A stretch of DNA of 64,000 nucleotides from Cytophagales bacterium Alg240-R148. Lineage in GTDB: Bacteria; Bacteroidota; Bacteroidia; Cytophagales; Cyclobacteriaceae. The notes under the pieces were generated by a model, which did no database searches, was not told the origin of the DNA, and saw only the letters and a list, made by a program, of their open reading frames with translations. The first letter of the stretch is position 1; the number at the start of each line of letters is the position of its first letter. The stretch covers positions 359,440-423,439 of the forward strand of contig LS999830.1 of the NCBI GenBank assembly GCA_900537185.1. The letters run 5' to 3'. The position numbers and the translations under genes are program-made. This document shows positions 25,717 through 34,960 of this stretch, piece by piece.

Positions 25717-28500
25717 TCAACCTTTCTTAAAGTTTTTAATGGTATATGTAAAAGACAACATAAAATATTGTTGCAAAGCCACATTGCTTGCATCTTCTAA
25801 ATAAGATTCTGTGACACTTCTTGTGATACTTTGGTTTTGGTTGAGCAAATCATAGGCTTTCAACATCAATTCTCCTTGTTGGTTTTTCATGAATTTTTTG
25901 CCAAAACTAGCATTCCATAACCAGAAATTCTGATTAAATGCTTCTGAAAGACCGTGGTAACTTTGGTACGATGCATTGGTTCTGAACACCAAAGATTTGG
26001 CAAGAATTACATTTAGTTTAAACTTCGTATTTTGGCTGTAGTAATTGTCTTCTGAATTTTGTTCCAAATCGTTGTGTACTACATTATACGCCCCATTATG
26101 GGAGAATGTAAAATCGACGTATTGGCTAATATTCGACCCCACTACCGCACCCATGCTAAACGCTGTATTCTGGGTAGTGCTTTGCATCTGGTTCACTACC
26201 CCAGGAGTGCGGGTATACGTTACCCCGGCACTTATATTCAAATTAGATTGAATGCCACTTATGGGTACACCATGCGTACCGTATAACTTCACATTCCAAT
26301 GGTTGTTTACATTAACCGGTTGCGTAAATTGAGCTCCCTTATTAAGTACAATACCATCGGACAGCACCGTATCCTTTCTAGCAATATAAGAGGCATTGCT
26401 TATGTAATTTTGTGTGTTTTTGGCATATACCAAAAGAAATGTATTTTGTTGTTTGGTGGTTTTAGTAAGAGAGAATCGACCAGTCAGTACATGGGCGTAT
26501 TCTTGTTTTAGATCTGGGTTACCAGCTGTCAACAGCAAGCTATTAGAGTTATCAATAACATTTTGAAGTTGGCTGATGGATGGTTGGTTGGTGGTAGCAC
26601 GGTACATCAAGAAAATGTTTTTACTTTTACTCAAACGATTTCTATATACTACCATCGGTAAGAAATTAGAAAATGATTTTTCCAATTCGCCTTGCATCGG
26701 GTCAATTTGTTTGTTTTTGAGTGTAGCATGTTCGTAATGCATTCCTGCTGAAAACATTTTACCTCGTTTTCGGGAACGAAAACTTATCCCCCCACCCTGT
26801 GTGGTATAATCACTTTTAAAGACATTCGACAATTCAGGTGTGTAATTGCTATAATCCGAGTCTGTTTCATCAAAACCAAACACTCCTTGGTCGGCATTGT
26901 TGTTGTTTTTATTGAAGCTGTATTGGAGCATTAGTTGTGAATTTTTACCAACTGGTTCAGAATAGGCCAACCTTCCATTCCAATTCACACCATTCTGTTT
27001 AGAAATTGTTTTTTGGTTTACAGTATCTTCAATTATGGATGCATTCAATTCATTGAATGCCATCATGAATGATTCTCCGTTGCTGTCGGTAAATGTAGAC
27101 CTTATATTGGCAGAAAAGGTTCTGCCACGCTTCGAAAATCGGTGCCTCCATAACAACATATTGCTCACATTGTAGCCGGTTATTTTATTTTCAGAACTGT
27201 TTACAGATTTATTCAATATTTCCGACTCATTTGTAAAATTCTGAGCATAGAAATTCTCGTTGTTTACATTTTTTTGAAATTTTATTGCAGGAACCAATAG
27301 AATAGAATTGTTGTCATTCAACTTATAATCCATTCTCACATCGATTCTATTGTTGTAATTTATTGCGTTCGCCGAACTCAGTTCTTGATAGTATTGACCA
27401 GAGTCGGCACTCAACAAATACCTTCTATTCAACACTTCGTCATTTTCATTGTCGGTATTGTTGTACAAGTAACTGGCTGTCAGCTCCAATTTTTTTCCAA
27501 TTTGATTGGTATAGTTGCTACCTATGGAGCTTGTGGTGGTCAAACCATTTTGATCTCCAACTAAAAAGTTATTGTTATTTCCGGATCGTCCGGGACCACC
27601 CCGGCCCCTTCCTCTTCCCCTCCTATTGGATGTTGAACTGACTACTCCTAAAAGGTCTTCACTTGAAAAATTCTGAAGGTTAACATTGTTCCCAAGCCCT
27701 ATAACGGAAAACCGCTCAGCACCACTAAATTTGTTTATATTACCACCTGCCGAGTACCTAGAATCCGTTCCATACCCTGCGAAAACTCTTCCAAACGTTC
27801 CATTTCGGAATTCTTTTTTAGTAACGATATTGATGGTTTTTGTTGTATTACCGTCATTAAAGCCAGTAAAGGCCGATTGCTCACTCAATTGATCAAATAT
27901 TTCCACCCTTTCTACTACTTCTGCAGGCAGGTTTTTAAGAGCAGCATTGGGGTCGTCCCCAAAAAACGGCTTGCCATCTACCAACACTTTTTTCACCTCT
28001 TCCCCCTGGGCTTCAATTTTACCATTGTTGAGCACTACACTTGGCATTTTCTCCAAAAGATCTTCGGCAGTTGCATCGGGGTGTGTTTTGTAAGACTTAG
28101 CAAGAACCATAGTGGTATCTCCTTTGAGCATTACGGTTGGCGCCATGCCCTTTATTTCTACGCCACCCAATACAATCGTATTGGGTAAGATTTGTACCGG
28201 CCCCAACTCTATGTTTTGATCGATTTGCAATGTGAATTCAAAGTCATGGTAACCCAAAAATGAAATTTGAACCTTGTAAGAGCCTTTTTGTATACCCTCG
28301 ATTTTAAATCCGCCAGATTCATTGGTAGTAACAAAATACTTTATGGCTTCATTGTTCTGGTGCACTAACAATACAATTGCTCCCGGCAAAGTTTCTTTGC
28401 TTTCCTGGTCCAGCACGCCTCCTATTATGCTTGCGGTATCTTGGCCAAACAAATTAAAAAAACTGAAACAAAACAGTCCTATTAAACACCACTTACCCAT
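25717..28500 (-). CDS. Outer-membrane beta-barrel protein, TonB-receptor-like
   Basis: A 927-residue outer-membrane protein. It has a signal peptide (ending NLFGQ), a carboxypeptidase-regulatory-like domain (about 22-110: GVLDQESKETLPGAIVLL, GSYKVQISFLGYHDF), a plug-like domain (about 120-235: DLLEKMPSVVLNNGKIEAQG, VLVDGKPFFGDDP, LPAEVVERVEIFDQ) and a large barrel (OMP_b-brl_3 type) ending in KNFKKG. No TonB box is obvious. An RG-rich loop (RGRGRGRGGPGR) sits near residue 300. It follows an 8-base overlap with a small periplasmic protein gene. The barrel suggests uptake or sensing of a substrate, but nothing in the neighbourhood identifies it. Confidence 0.85.
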   Translation of the reverse strand: MGKWCLIGLFCFSFFNLFGQDTASIIGGVLDQESKETLPGAIVLLVHQNNEAIKYFVTTNESGGFKIEGIQKGSYKVQISFLGYHDFEFTLQIDQNIELGPVQILPNTIVLGGVEIKGMAPTVMLKGDTTMVLAKSYKTHPDATAEDLLEKMPSVVLNNGKIEAQGEEVKKVLVDGKPFFGDDPNAALKNLPAEVVERVEIFDQLSEQSAFTGFNDGNTTKTINIVTKKEFRNGTFGRVFAGYGTDSRYSAGGNINKFSGAERFSVIGLGNNVNLQNFSSEDLLGVVSSTSNRRGRGRGRGGPGRSGNNNNFLVGDQNGLTTTSSIGSNYTNQIGKKLELTASYLYNNTDNENDEVLNRRYLLSADSGQYYQELSSANAINYNNRIDVRMDYKLNDNNSILLVPAIKFQKNVNNENFYAQNFTNESEILNKSVNSSENKITGYNVSNMLLWRHRFSKRGRTFSANIRSTFTDSNGESFMMAFNELNASIIEDTVNQKTISKQNGVNWNGRLAYSEPVGKNSQLMLQYSFNKNNNNADQGVFGFDETDSDYSNYTPELSNVFKSDYTTQGGGISFRSRKRGKMFSAGMHYEHATLKNKQIDPMQGELEKSFSNFLPMVVYRNRLSKSKNIFLMYRATTNQPSISQLQNVIDNSNSLLLTAGNPDLKQEYAHVLTGRFSLTKTTKQQNTFLLVYAKNTQNYISNASYIARKDTVLSDGIVLNKGAQFTQPVNVNNHWNVKLYGTHGVPISGIQSNLNISAGVTYTRTPGVVNQMQSTTQNTAFSMGAVVGSNISQYVDFTFSHNGAYNVVHNDLEQNSEDNYYSQNTKFKLNVILAKSLVFRTNASYQSYHGLSEAFNQNFWLWNASFGKKFMKNQQGELMLKAYDLLNQNQSITRSVTESYLEDASNVALQQYFMLSFTYTIKNFKKG

Positions 28501-28900
28501 TGTCCTTGTTCTTCTGGTTGCGTTGCTGTCCTCTCTCTTCTCGCTGTTTTTTTCTTAAGGCCTCGTATTGCATTAATTGACTTGGGGTTAACACCTTCTT
28601 TATAGCTTCTTCCCTATCTTTATTCAGTTTTCTCATTATTGGGCGGATGGCCTCTCTCGAAGTGGCCTGTTCTCTTTCCTGTTGCAGGCTGGTTACAAAT
28701 TGTTTGGTGTAACTTTCAATTTGCATTTTTTGAATGTCCGTCAGGCTATCTACATTGGCGTAAATCTGTTCTAAGTCTTTTTGGATTCTTTCGGCAGGAT
28801 CTCTAGGCGGCCGTTTTTGTGCCAAAGAAAAAGTTCCAGTCATAACCAATAGCAGTACCAAAATGGCAATGCCCATTCTACTATGATTCAATCGTTTCAT
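28493..28900 (-). CDS. Spy/LTXXQ-like periplasmic protein (135 aa)
   Basis: Signal peptide ending TFSLAQ, then a mature helical domain rich in charged residues. It contains LTDIQKMQIESYTKQF and, later, LTPSQLMQYEALRKK, two LTxxQ-like motifs typical of the Spy/CpxP/DUF4890 group of periplasmic chaperone-like proteins. The tail is highly polar (REERGQQRNQKNKDNG). I start it at the ATG at 28900, where the signal begins, not at an ATG at 28945. It overlaps the outer-membrane barrel gene by 8 bases, so the two are translationally linked; a role in folding or in metal/stress sensing for the barrel is inference. Confidence 0.75.
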   Translation of the reverse strand: MKRLNHSRMGIAILVLLLVMTGTFSLAQKRPPRDPAERIQKDLEQIYANVDSLTDIQKMQIESYTKQFVTSLQQEREQATSREAIRPIMRKLNKDREEAIKKVLTPSQLMQYEALRKKQREERGQQRNQKNKDNG

Positions 28901-28983
28901 ATTTCTAAATTCCGAATAAAATCCCAAGAAATAAAAAGTATTCAACCAATGTACCTATAACATCAACCAACAACCAATACCTT

Positions 28984-30195
28984 TCATTTATCCATACGGA
29001 AAAGAAGGACCCCTGCCGAAATCAAGGTTACAATGGCAATGACTATTATAGAAAAGTTGAGATTGTAAAAATCAGCCAACCAACCAGTCAGGATAGCTCC
29101 AATAGCGTAACCCATGTCGCGCCAGAGCCGGTATACCCCAACACTTTTAGCTCGGTCTTGAGGGTGGGTATGGGCTGCAATAGCAGATAAAAAGGTGGGA
29201 TAAACCATGGCGGTTCCCCATCCCAAAAGAATGCAACACAGAATGTAATGGTTGAATTGAGTAGACCAGCTTAGTGCAAATAAGGCAAGCGCTTGAAGCA
29301 CCATTCCAACAAACAAAAATATTCTTTTGGGAAATTTATCCGACATTTTACCCGTAAACAACTGACCGACTCCCCATACTCCAGGGTATACCGCAGTGAG
29401 CACGCCTATTTCTCCCATATTAAATCCTTTTACGGATAGTAATATAGGCAAGACTCCCCATACCATGCCATCGTTTAGGTTATTTACCAGCCCAGCTTGG
29501 GTTACTGCACTCAAATTCTTATTGCGAAAAGTAGTATCCAGAAATACATTGGACAACCTCGTTATTGCGCTGTCTTCTGATTCCATAGCGACATGATGGA
29601 CCGTATCTTTTACAAAAACCAAGGTGGTAATTAAGCCGATAATGGTTAGCCCAATTCCCACATAAAAAGGGTATGGTCTAATGCCATAGTTGCTGGCAAT
29701 CCAACCTGTTACAAACGCTACCACAGCTACAGACAAATATCCGGCAAATTCATTAAGCCCCATTGCAAAGCCCCTGTCCTTTTTACCTACCAAATCCATT
29801 TTCATCACCACCGTACTAGACCAAGCCAAACCTTGGTTCAGGCCCAAAAAAACATTTGCAAGAACAACCCAATTCCAATTGGGGGCATACATGAGCAACA
29901 ATGGTACTGGTATAGCAAACAACCATCCTATAAGCAACAAATTACGCCTACCAATTTTATTGGCAAAGGCACCCGCATAATAATTGGTTATTGCTTTAGT
30001 GATTCCAAATACAACAATAAATGAAAAAACTGCTGATTTGGCCGCTATTGCAAATTCTACTTCTGCTATTGCCGGCAATATGGTTCTTTCCAAGCCTACC
30101 ATACCTCCTACAAAAGCATTAACAACTACTAAAATTGTGAACTGCTTCCAGTTTTCTTTAAGCCCTAATTGTACTTTATGCATTCCTATTTTCAT
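28984..30195 (-). CDS. MFS transporter, AraC-linked
   Basis: A 403-residue 12-helix MFS protein. The loop motif after helix 2 is GAFANKIGRRNLLLIGW, and RGFAMGLNEFAGYLSVA is the helix 4-5 region. A cytoplasmic loop near 205-235 separates the two halves, and the second-half loop GKMSDKFPKRIFLFVG repeats the signature. WRDMGYAIGAILTGWLAD is characteristic of a family of bacterial metabolite or drug exporters. It overlaps the preceding AraC regulator gene by one base (TAATG), so the regulator and transporter are co-expressed. Substrate is unknown. Confidence 0.88.
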   Translation of the reverse strand: MKIGMHKVQLGLKENWKQFTILVVVNAFVGGMVGLERTILPAIAEVEFAIAAKSAVFSFIVVFGITKAITNYYAGAFANKIGRRNLLLIGWLFAIPVPLLLMYAPNWNWVVLANVFLGLNQGLAWSSTVVMKMDLVGKKDRGFAMGLNEFAGYLSVAVVAFVTGWIASNYGIRPYPFYVGIGLTIIGLITTLVFVKDTVHHVAMESEDSAITRLSNVFLDTTFRNKNLSAVTQAGLVNNLNDGMVWGVLPILLSVKGFNMGEIGVLTAVYPGVWGVGQLFTGKMSDKFPKRIFLFVGMVLQALALFALSWSTQFNHYILCCILLGWGTAMVYPTFLSAIAAHTHPQDRAKSVGVYRLWRDMGYAIGAILTGWLADFYNLNFSIIVIAIVTLISAGVLLFRMDK

Positions 30196-31310
30196 TAGTT
30201 CTGAGATAGCGAGTTCTCAAAATATGCTCGTGGAGTTTTGCCCATTATATCTTTAAAAGCCTTGTTGAATGTTGATTTTGAATTGAACCCTGCTTCTTCC
30301 GCTATTCCGATAAAAGTAAGGTTTTGTTTCTTTCCAGACTCAACTATCTGAACAAATTCTTTAATTCGATAATAATTTACAAATTCGAAAAAGTTCATCC
30401 CGAAGCCTACGTTGAGCAACCGAGCCATATCGGGGGCATTAATCCCTATTTGCTCGGCTAACTCCGCCTTTAATAATTTTTTATTCAAATAAGGTTTTTT
30501 ATGCAACATGAGCGCAACAAGGTCCGATTTAAGTCTTTCCAAATCTGAGGTACTCAGCTTAGAGTGTTGGTATTTTTCTGAAGGTGGATCCATTTTTATT
30601 TCAAATATCTCAGGTTTTGAAATAAGATAGAAACCTAAAAATAAGATGATAATACTTATACTAAGCCAAACAAAATTATAATAAAATCTAGGCAAGAGTT
30701 GTTGGTTGTTTATTGTAAGCAACAACAAAACAAGCCACAATATTATTACCAGTCCCATCAGGTACAAGAATGACTTAAAGAAATCCAATTTAATAGCATA
30801 ACTAAGCTCTTTTTGCAACTCCTTAGCAAACTCTTGAAGTATATTCCATGTCCATAGCCAGTACACAACATTATAAACCCAGCCCAAACTTCCCATTATT
30901 AAAACAATATGAAACAAGGTACCATCCTGGAACCTAGCATTCAAAACCGCATCAGACACCCCAATAAATTGAACCAACAAATAGCTTATGTGCAGCACTC
31001 CTGGTATAAAGTGTAACAAATCCTTTTTTTGAAAGCCTCTGTGGTAGAGGGCAGAAGTCGTAAACAACATAAAACTAGGCCCAAAAAGAAACAACAAGAA
31101 CTCGGAAACAGTAATTAGTCGAGGGTTTGCATCCAAAAAATCCAGTATAAATAGAACCCTTCCCAAGAGCCCAAAAAGAAGCATGCAAAATAAAAATACT
31201 AAATAGTGGTTGGTACTTTTCCTGATTTTCGGCGATTTAAAATAAATCAACAACAAAAAAACACCTTGGAACAAGCCAAAAAACGTAAAAGCGGAGTACA
31301 ATTTTTCCAT
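30195..31310 (-). CDS. Membrane-bound AraC family regulator
   Basis: A 371-residue protein with about seven hydrophobic helices in its first 250 residues, then a cytoplasmic AraC-type DNA-binding domain (about 275-365) with two helix-turn-helix units: INAPDMARLLNVGFGMNFFE and GIAEEAGFNSKSTFNKAF. Such 7-helix/AraC fusions are common in Bacteroidota and probably sense a membrane or external signal. I use the ATG at 31310. A longer frame from 31358 would translate through a terminator-like hairpin. It co-transcribes with the MFS gene that follows. Confidence 0.85.
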   Translation of the reverse strand: MEKLYSAFTFFGLFQGVFLLLIYFKSPKIRKSTNHYLVFLFCMLLFGLLGRVLFILDFLDANPRLITVSEFLLFLFGPSFMLFTTSALYHRGFQKKDLLHFIPGVLHISYLLVQFIGVSDAVLNARFQDGTLFHIVLIMGSLGWVYNVVYWLWTWNILQEFAKELQKELSYAIKLDFFKSFLYLMGLVIILWLVLLLLTINNQQLLPRFYYNFVWLSISIIILFLGFYLISKPEIFEIKMDPPSEKYQHSKLSTSDLERLKSDLVALMLHKKPYLNKKLLKAELAEQIGINAPDMARLLNVGFGMNFFEFVNYYRIKEFVQIVESGKKQNLTFIGIAEEAGFNSKSTFNKAFKDIMGKTPRAYFENSLSQN

Positions 31311-31313
31311 AAT

Positions 31314-31345
31314 AAAAACCCAGAACAGTAGGCTACTATTCTGGG
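31314..31345 (-). terminator. Terminator hairpin just before the membrane AraC start
   Basis: CCCAGAAtAGTAG...CTACTgTTCTGGG on the reverse strand, 13-base arms with one mismatch, is followed by five T. The T-run ends four bases before the AraC ATG. It most simply ends the ABM-type gene upstream, but it also occupies the 5' leader of the AraC gene. Confidence 0.75.
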
Positions 31346-31366
31346 CGATCAATTTCAAGTTTTTTT

Positions 31367-32104
31367 TTATTTAATCAAAACGGTTGTTACCCATTGATTG
31401 GCGTTGGATACTCCAATTTCATTGCCCTTTGTCTTCGCTACAAACTCGTTAAAGGCTTCCATAGAGGGCCACTCCGAAATGCTTACTACATCTGGTTCAT
31501 ACTGGTACCCCTTTGGAGAATGTCCCTTGCCCAGTACCAACAAGGTTTTGCCTTTTAATTGTTGCATCAATTTGGACCGCGCTTTGCCCCCTTTCTTGTA
31601 GTTCCCTGTGTCTTTTAGCCAAAAACAAGAAACTGCATACAACCGGTCGCTTCTCAGCTCCAAAACTACATCTTTTTCTATGTTGTTGTATTCAGTCAAA
31701 TTAAATACCGACCATATTTTCTTTCTTTCTTCGGTATATCGGTAATCCAACTGATTGGCGTCCTTCCTAAATCTTTCTCTAGCCTTGGCGTCTGGCCAAC
31801 TCATTAAGCTAAAAAAGGAAGGTTGGAAATTGCCTTGAGCGGGAACAGTAGCAGGGATAAAAGACCCATTCAATTGAAAGCCATGTTGCTTGGCAAGCGG
31901 GAATACTTGAGCAAAATACTCGTTTAATTGCGCCTGTGTGTTGGGCTTTTGAATGGCTGAAAGCAGGTCTATACTTTGCCCTTTTTTTAATGTAATAGTT
32001 AATTTTTTCGGGTCAGTTATTTCTTTTTGCTTATTTTCTTCAGGAGAAAAACCAAATAATAGTAAAGCAAAGAATGCAAATAAAATTTTTCTGTGTTGGT
32101 TCAT
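31367..32104 (-). CDS. Exported ABM/DUF1330-like protein (245 aa)
   Basis: A signal-like hydrophobic stretch (residues 6-18) begins at the ATG at 32104, which I prefer to one 108 bases upstream. Two ferredoxin-like (dimeric alpha-beta barrel) units appear: one around 60-140 with PSFFSLMSWPDAKARERFRK, and one around 150-245 with DVVSISEWPSMEAFNEFVAK. The motif of an aromatic/strand pair followed by a helix that begins with a proline resembles DUF1330 and antibiotic-biosynthesis monooxygenase-like domains. Function is unknown. The first unit is an exported copy, which is unusual for this fold. Confidence 0.7.
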   Translation of the reverse strand: MNQHRKILFAFFALLLFGFSPEENKQKEITDPKKLTITLKKGQSIDLLSAIQKPNTQAQLNEYFAQVFPLAKQHGFQLNGSFIPATVPAQGNFQPSFFSLMSWPDAKARERFRKDANQLDYRYTEERKKIWSVFNLTEYNNIEKDVVLELRSDRLYAVSCFWLKDTGNYKKGGKARSKLMQQLKGKTLLVLGKGHSPKGYQYEPDVVSISEWPSMEAFNEFVAKTKGNEIGVSNANQWVTTVLIK

Positions 32105-32207
32105 TTGTAAGTTTTTATTGGTGAAACATGTTCCTACAAACGGACGACCAACCTTCGAAAGACGTGAAATTCTACTGTAAAAGGTACTATTACCGTATTC
32201 AGACAAC

Positions 32208-32244
32208 AACACCCACCTGGATACTTAACCAGATGGGTGTTTTT
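32208..32244 (-). terminator. Terminator after the peroxiredoxin gene
   Basis: AACACCCA(c)CTGG / CCAG(a)TGGGTGTT with an eight-base loop lies directly after the peroxiredoxin stop at 32246. The T-run is cleaner on the forward strand than on the reverse. Confidence 0.7.
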
Positions 32245-32245
32245 G

Positions 32246-32887
32246 TTAGTTTACATCTGGTTGAGGCGTCATTCTCAAATACGGTTTCACTTCTTTAAAA
32301 CCTTTTGGAAACAACTCAGCAGCTTGTTCGTTGCTGACTGCAGGAACCACAACACAATCTCCACCTTGCTCCCAGTTGGCTGGCGTAGCTACTTTGTGGT
32401 AAGCAGTAAGTTGTAAAGAATCGATAACTCGCAACAATTCATGAAAGTTCCTTCCCGTAGAAGCTGGGTAGGTGATCATTAACTTAACTTTTTTATCCGG
32501 TCCAATAACAAATACCGAACGCACAGTTAATTTACTATCTGCATTGGGGTGGATCATGTCGTATAATTCGGCTACCTTACTATCTTCATCCGCAATTATC
32601 GGGAAGTTAACTTCGGTGTTTTGCGTCTCATTGATGTCTTTAATCCATCCATTGTGTGACTCCAAACCATCCACACTCAAAGCTGCTACTTTCACATTTC
32701 TCTTTTCAAAATCTTCCTTAAATTTGGCCACCGTACCGAGTTCCGTGGTACACACTGGTGTATAATCTGCAGGGTGTGAAAACAATACACCCCAGCTTTC
32801 GCCCAACCATTCGTGAAAATTGATTGTACCAGCTGTGGTAGAGGCATTAAAATTTGGAGCTTCGTCTCCTAATCTAATAGAATTCAT
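32246..32887 (-). CDS. 1-Cys peroxiredoxin, Prx6 type
   Basis: A 213-residue AhpC/TSA-family enzyme that reduces peroxides. The peroxidatic motif is PADYTPVCTTE with Cys46. The C-terminal Prx6 extension is present (ANWEQGGDCVVVPAVSNEQAAE, read in two parts: ANWEQGGDCVVVPA and VSNEQAAE), and FPIIADEDSKVAELYDMIHP is typical of the 1-Cys group. No neighbouring reductase is seen; Prx6 enzymes usually use glutathione or another thiol. Its 312-base upstream region is shared with the divergent sulfatase gene. Confidence 0.94.
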   Translation of the reverse strand: MNSIRLGDEAPNFNASTTAGTINFHEWLGESWGVLFSHPADYTPVCTTELGTVAKFKEDFEKRNVKVAALSVDGLESHNGWIKDINETQNTEVNFPIIADEDSKVAELYDMIHPNADSKLTVRSVFVIGPDKKVKLMITYPASTGRNFHELLRVIDSLQLTAYHKVATPANWEQGGDCVVVPAVSNEQAAELFPKGFKEVKPYLRMTPQPDVN

Positions 32888-33199
32888 ATTTGTAATAATT
32901 TTAGTTTATAAAATATTTTCAGATGGCATATGCTTAAAAATGGAAGCGTAAACTTCTTGCTTTTGCTCTTTTATAAAAATTAGTCCGGATCCGACTTTAT
33001 TCCAGCAAGTTATGGATAAATATGCAATCGTTGTAATTATTTCTTATCAAAAAATTGAATGCTCGTATTATCCAACGCAGTCTTAAAAAATAAGTTCATT
33101 TTTCTACAAATATATGCAAGTCAAATATTTTTACCCTTGAATAAAATCGGTTATATTTATTTGATGCTTAACCGTTTAATAAATAAACAAACACCATAA
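32888..33199. other. 312-base divergent intergenic region
   Basis: No gene is visible. It lies between the peroxiredoxin and sulfatase starts. A palindrome built on GGATCC flanked by AGTC and GACT (32982-32996, with one asymmetric base) and a GCATATGC (about 32927-32934) are the only symmetric sites I noticed; either could be a regulator site. No clear TAnnTTTG box was found in front of the sulfatase. Confidence 0.5.
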
Positions 33200-34786
33200 A
33201 TGAAATATTTTTCAAAACTATTGACAAAAAATAAAGTCGCAGCCATGTTGTTGCTTTTTTGTTTTGTAGGGGTTACTACCACCTACGCTCAAAAGAAACA
33301 ACCCAATATTTTAGTGATCTGGGGAGACGACATTGGAAGATCCAATATCAGCGCCTATACAATGGGAATGATGGGGTACCAAACACCGAATATCGACCGG
33401 ATTGCTAAAGAAGGTATTATTTTCACTGATTATTATGGAGAACAATCTTGTACTGCAGGACGGTCCTCTTTTATTATGGGTCAAAGTGTGTTTAGAACCG
33501 GCCTTTCAAAAGTTGGATTGCCAGGTGCTGAAGAAGGCATGAATGAAAAAGATCCGACCATTGCTGGCTTGTTAAAAGACCAGGGGTACGCAACTGGTCA
33601 ATTTGGAAAAAACCATTTAGGAGACCAAGACAAACACTTACCGACCAACCATGGCTTTGATGTGTTTTTTGGTAATCTATACCATTTAAATGCTGAGGAA
33701 GAACCAGAAAATAGAGATTACCCTGGAGACATGGTTATGGCAGATGGAAAAACATTCCGAGAAAGTTTTGGCCCAAGAGGGGTAATAAAATCTTCGGCAG
33801 ATGGTAAAATTGAAGATACCGGCCCATTGACCAAAAAGCGAATGGAATCTGTTGATGATGAAACTTCCAAAGCAGCGATGGATTGGATCAGAGAACAAAC
33901 CAAACAAGGCAAACCTTGGTTTTGCTGGTGGTCTGGCACTAGAATGCATTTTAGAACCCACGTCAAAGACGAGTTGAAAGGGATTTCTGGACAAGACGAA
34001 TACAGCGACGGAATGGTAGAACACGACATGCACATTGGTATGTTTCTTAAGTTATTAGATGAATTGGGTATCGCCGATAATACCATAGTACATTATTCAA
34101 CTGACAACGGCCCCCATTACAACACTTGGCCAGATGCTGCTTCTACCCCATTTAGGGGCGAAAAAAACACCAACTGGGAAGGTGGTTGGAGGATTCCTGC
34201 CATGATCCGTTGGCCTAAAACCATCCCAGCAGGTTCTATCAGTAACGAAATTGTGCACCACATGGATATGTTACCAACTTTTTTAGCCGCTGCTGGCAAA
34301 GACGACATCAAAGAAGACTTATTGGACGGTTATAAATCAAAAGCACTCAATAGAGAATACAAAATTCACCTGGACGGGTATAACATTTTGGATCATTTAA
34401 AAGACTCTAAAAAAGTAAAAAGCTCCAGACACGAAATTTTCTATTTTTCTGATGATGGGGATTTAACAGCGCTGCGTTATGATGATTGGAAACTTATTTT
34501 TATGGAGCAACGAATTGCTGAAACATTAGAAGCTTGGGCCAATCCCTTTACGCCTTTAAGAGTTCCTCTAATTTTCAACTTAAGAAGGGACCCATACGAA
34601 AGAGCCCAATTGACCTCCAACACTTATTACGATTGGCTGATTGACAGAGTTTATTTATTGGTGCCTGCCCAACGTTATGTTGGCAAGTTCTTGGGTACTT
34701 TTAAAGAGTATCCTCCGCGGCAAAAGGCAGCGAGTTTTAGCCTGGACCAAGTAATGGACCAACTACAAGAAACAGGAAATAACTAA
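33200..34786 (+). CDS. Secreted sulfatase (arylsulfatase type)
   Basis: A 528-residue exported enzyme. A signal peptide ends TTYAQ. The formylglycine motif is CTAGR (C84, R88), preceded by the metal-binding WGDDIG (D43, D44) and TPNIDRIAKEG. Downstream motifs are GKNHLGD, STDNGPHYNTWPD and FRGEKNTNWEGG. Cys84 must be converted to formylglycine by a sulfatase-maturing enzyme, not present in the window. Substrate could be a sulfated polysaccharide or small aryl sulfate; the glycosidase genes lie more than 2 kb away, so I do not link them. Confidence 0.93.
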   Translation: MKYFSKLLTKNKVAAMLLLFCFVGVTTTYAQKKQPNILVIWGDDIGRSNISAYTMGMMGYQTPNIDRIAKEGIIFTDYYGEQSCTAGRSSFIMGQSVFRTGLSKVGLPGAEEGMNEKDPTIAGLLKDQGYATGQFGKNHLGDQDKHLPTNHGFDVFFGNLYHLNAEEEPENRDYPGDMVMADGKTFRESFGPRGVIKSSADGKIEDTGPLTKKRMESVDDETSKAAMDWIREQTKQGKPWFCWWSGTRMHFRTHVKDELKGISGQDEYSDGMVEHDMHIGMFLKLLDELGIADNTIVHYSTDNGPHYNTWPDAASTPFRGEKNTNWEGGWRIPAMIRWPKTIPAGSISNEIVHHMDMLPTFLAAAGKDDIKEDLLDGYKSKALNREYKIHLDGYNILDHLKDSKKVKSSRHEIFYFSDDGDLTALRYDDWKLIFMEQRIAETLEAWANPFTPLRVPLIFNLRRDPYERAQLTSNTYYDWLIDRVYLLVPAQRYVGKFLGTFKEYPPRQKAASFSLDQVMDQLQETGNN

Positions 34787-34787
34787 C

Positions 34788-34820
34788 AAAAAAAGGCCAG
34801 AATACCCATCTGGCCTTTTT
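34788..34820 (+). terminator. Terminator after the sulfatase gene
   Basis: The perfect stem AGGCCAGA/TCTGGCCT with a seven-base loop, preceded by an A-run and followed by five T. Confidence 0.88.
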
Positions 34821-34960
34821 ACTTTCCCCTCATACATTTGCACCACAATCTTTCATCCCGTTTTAATCGACTTCATATATGCAAGGAACCGATGGTCACG
34901 ACACCCTAGCATAAAGTCCTGCGCATTAATACTTTGCAACATCCAATTGCACCAAATACG

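Noticed and set aside
27579-27630. GC-rich stretch in the outer-membrane barrel gene
   Set aside because: It encodes a Gly/Arg-rich loop in frame. No sign of an inserted element or foreign origin was seen.
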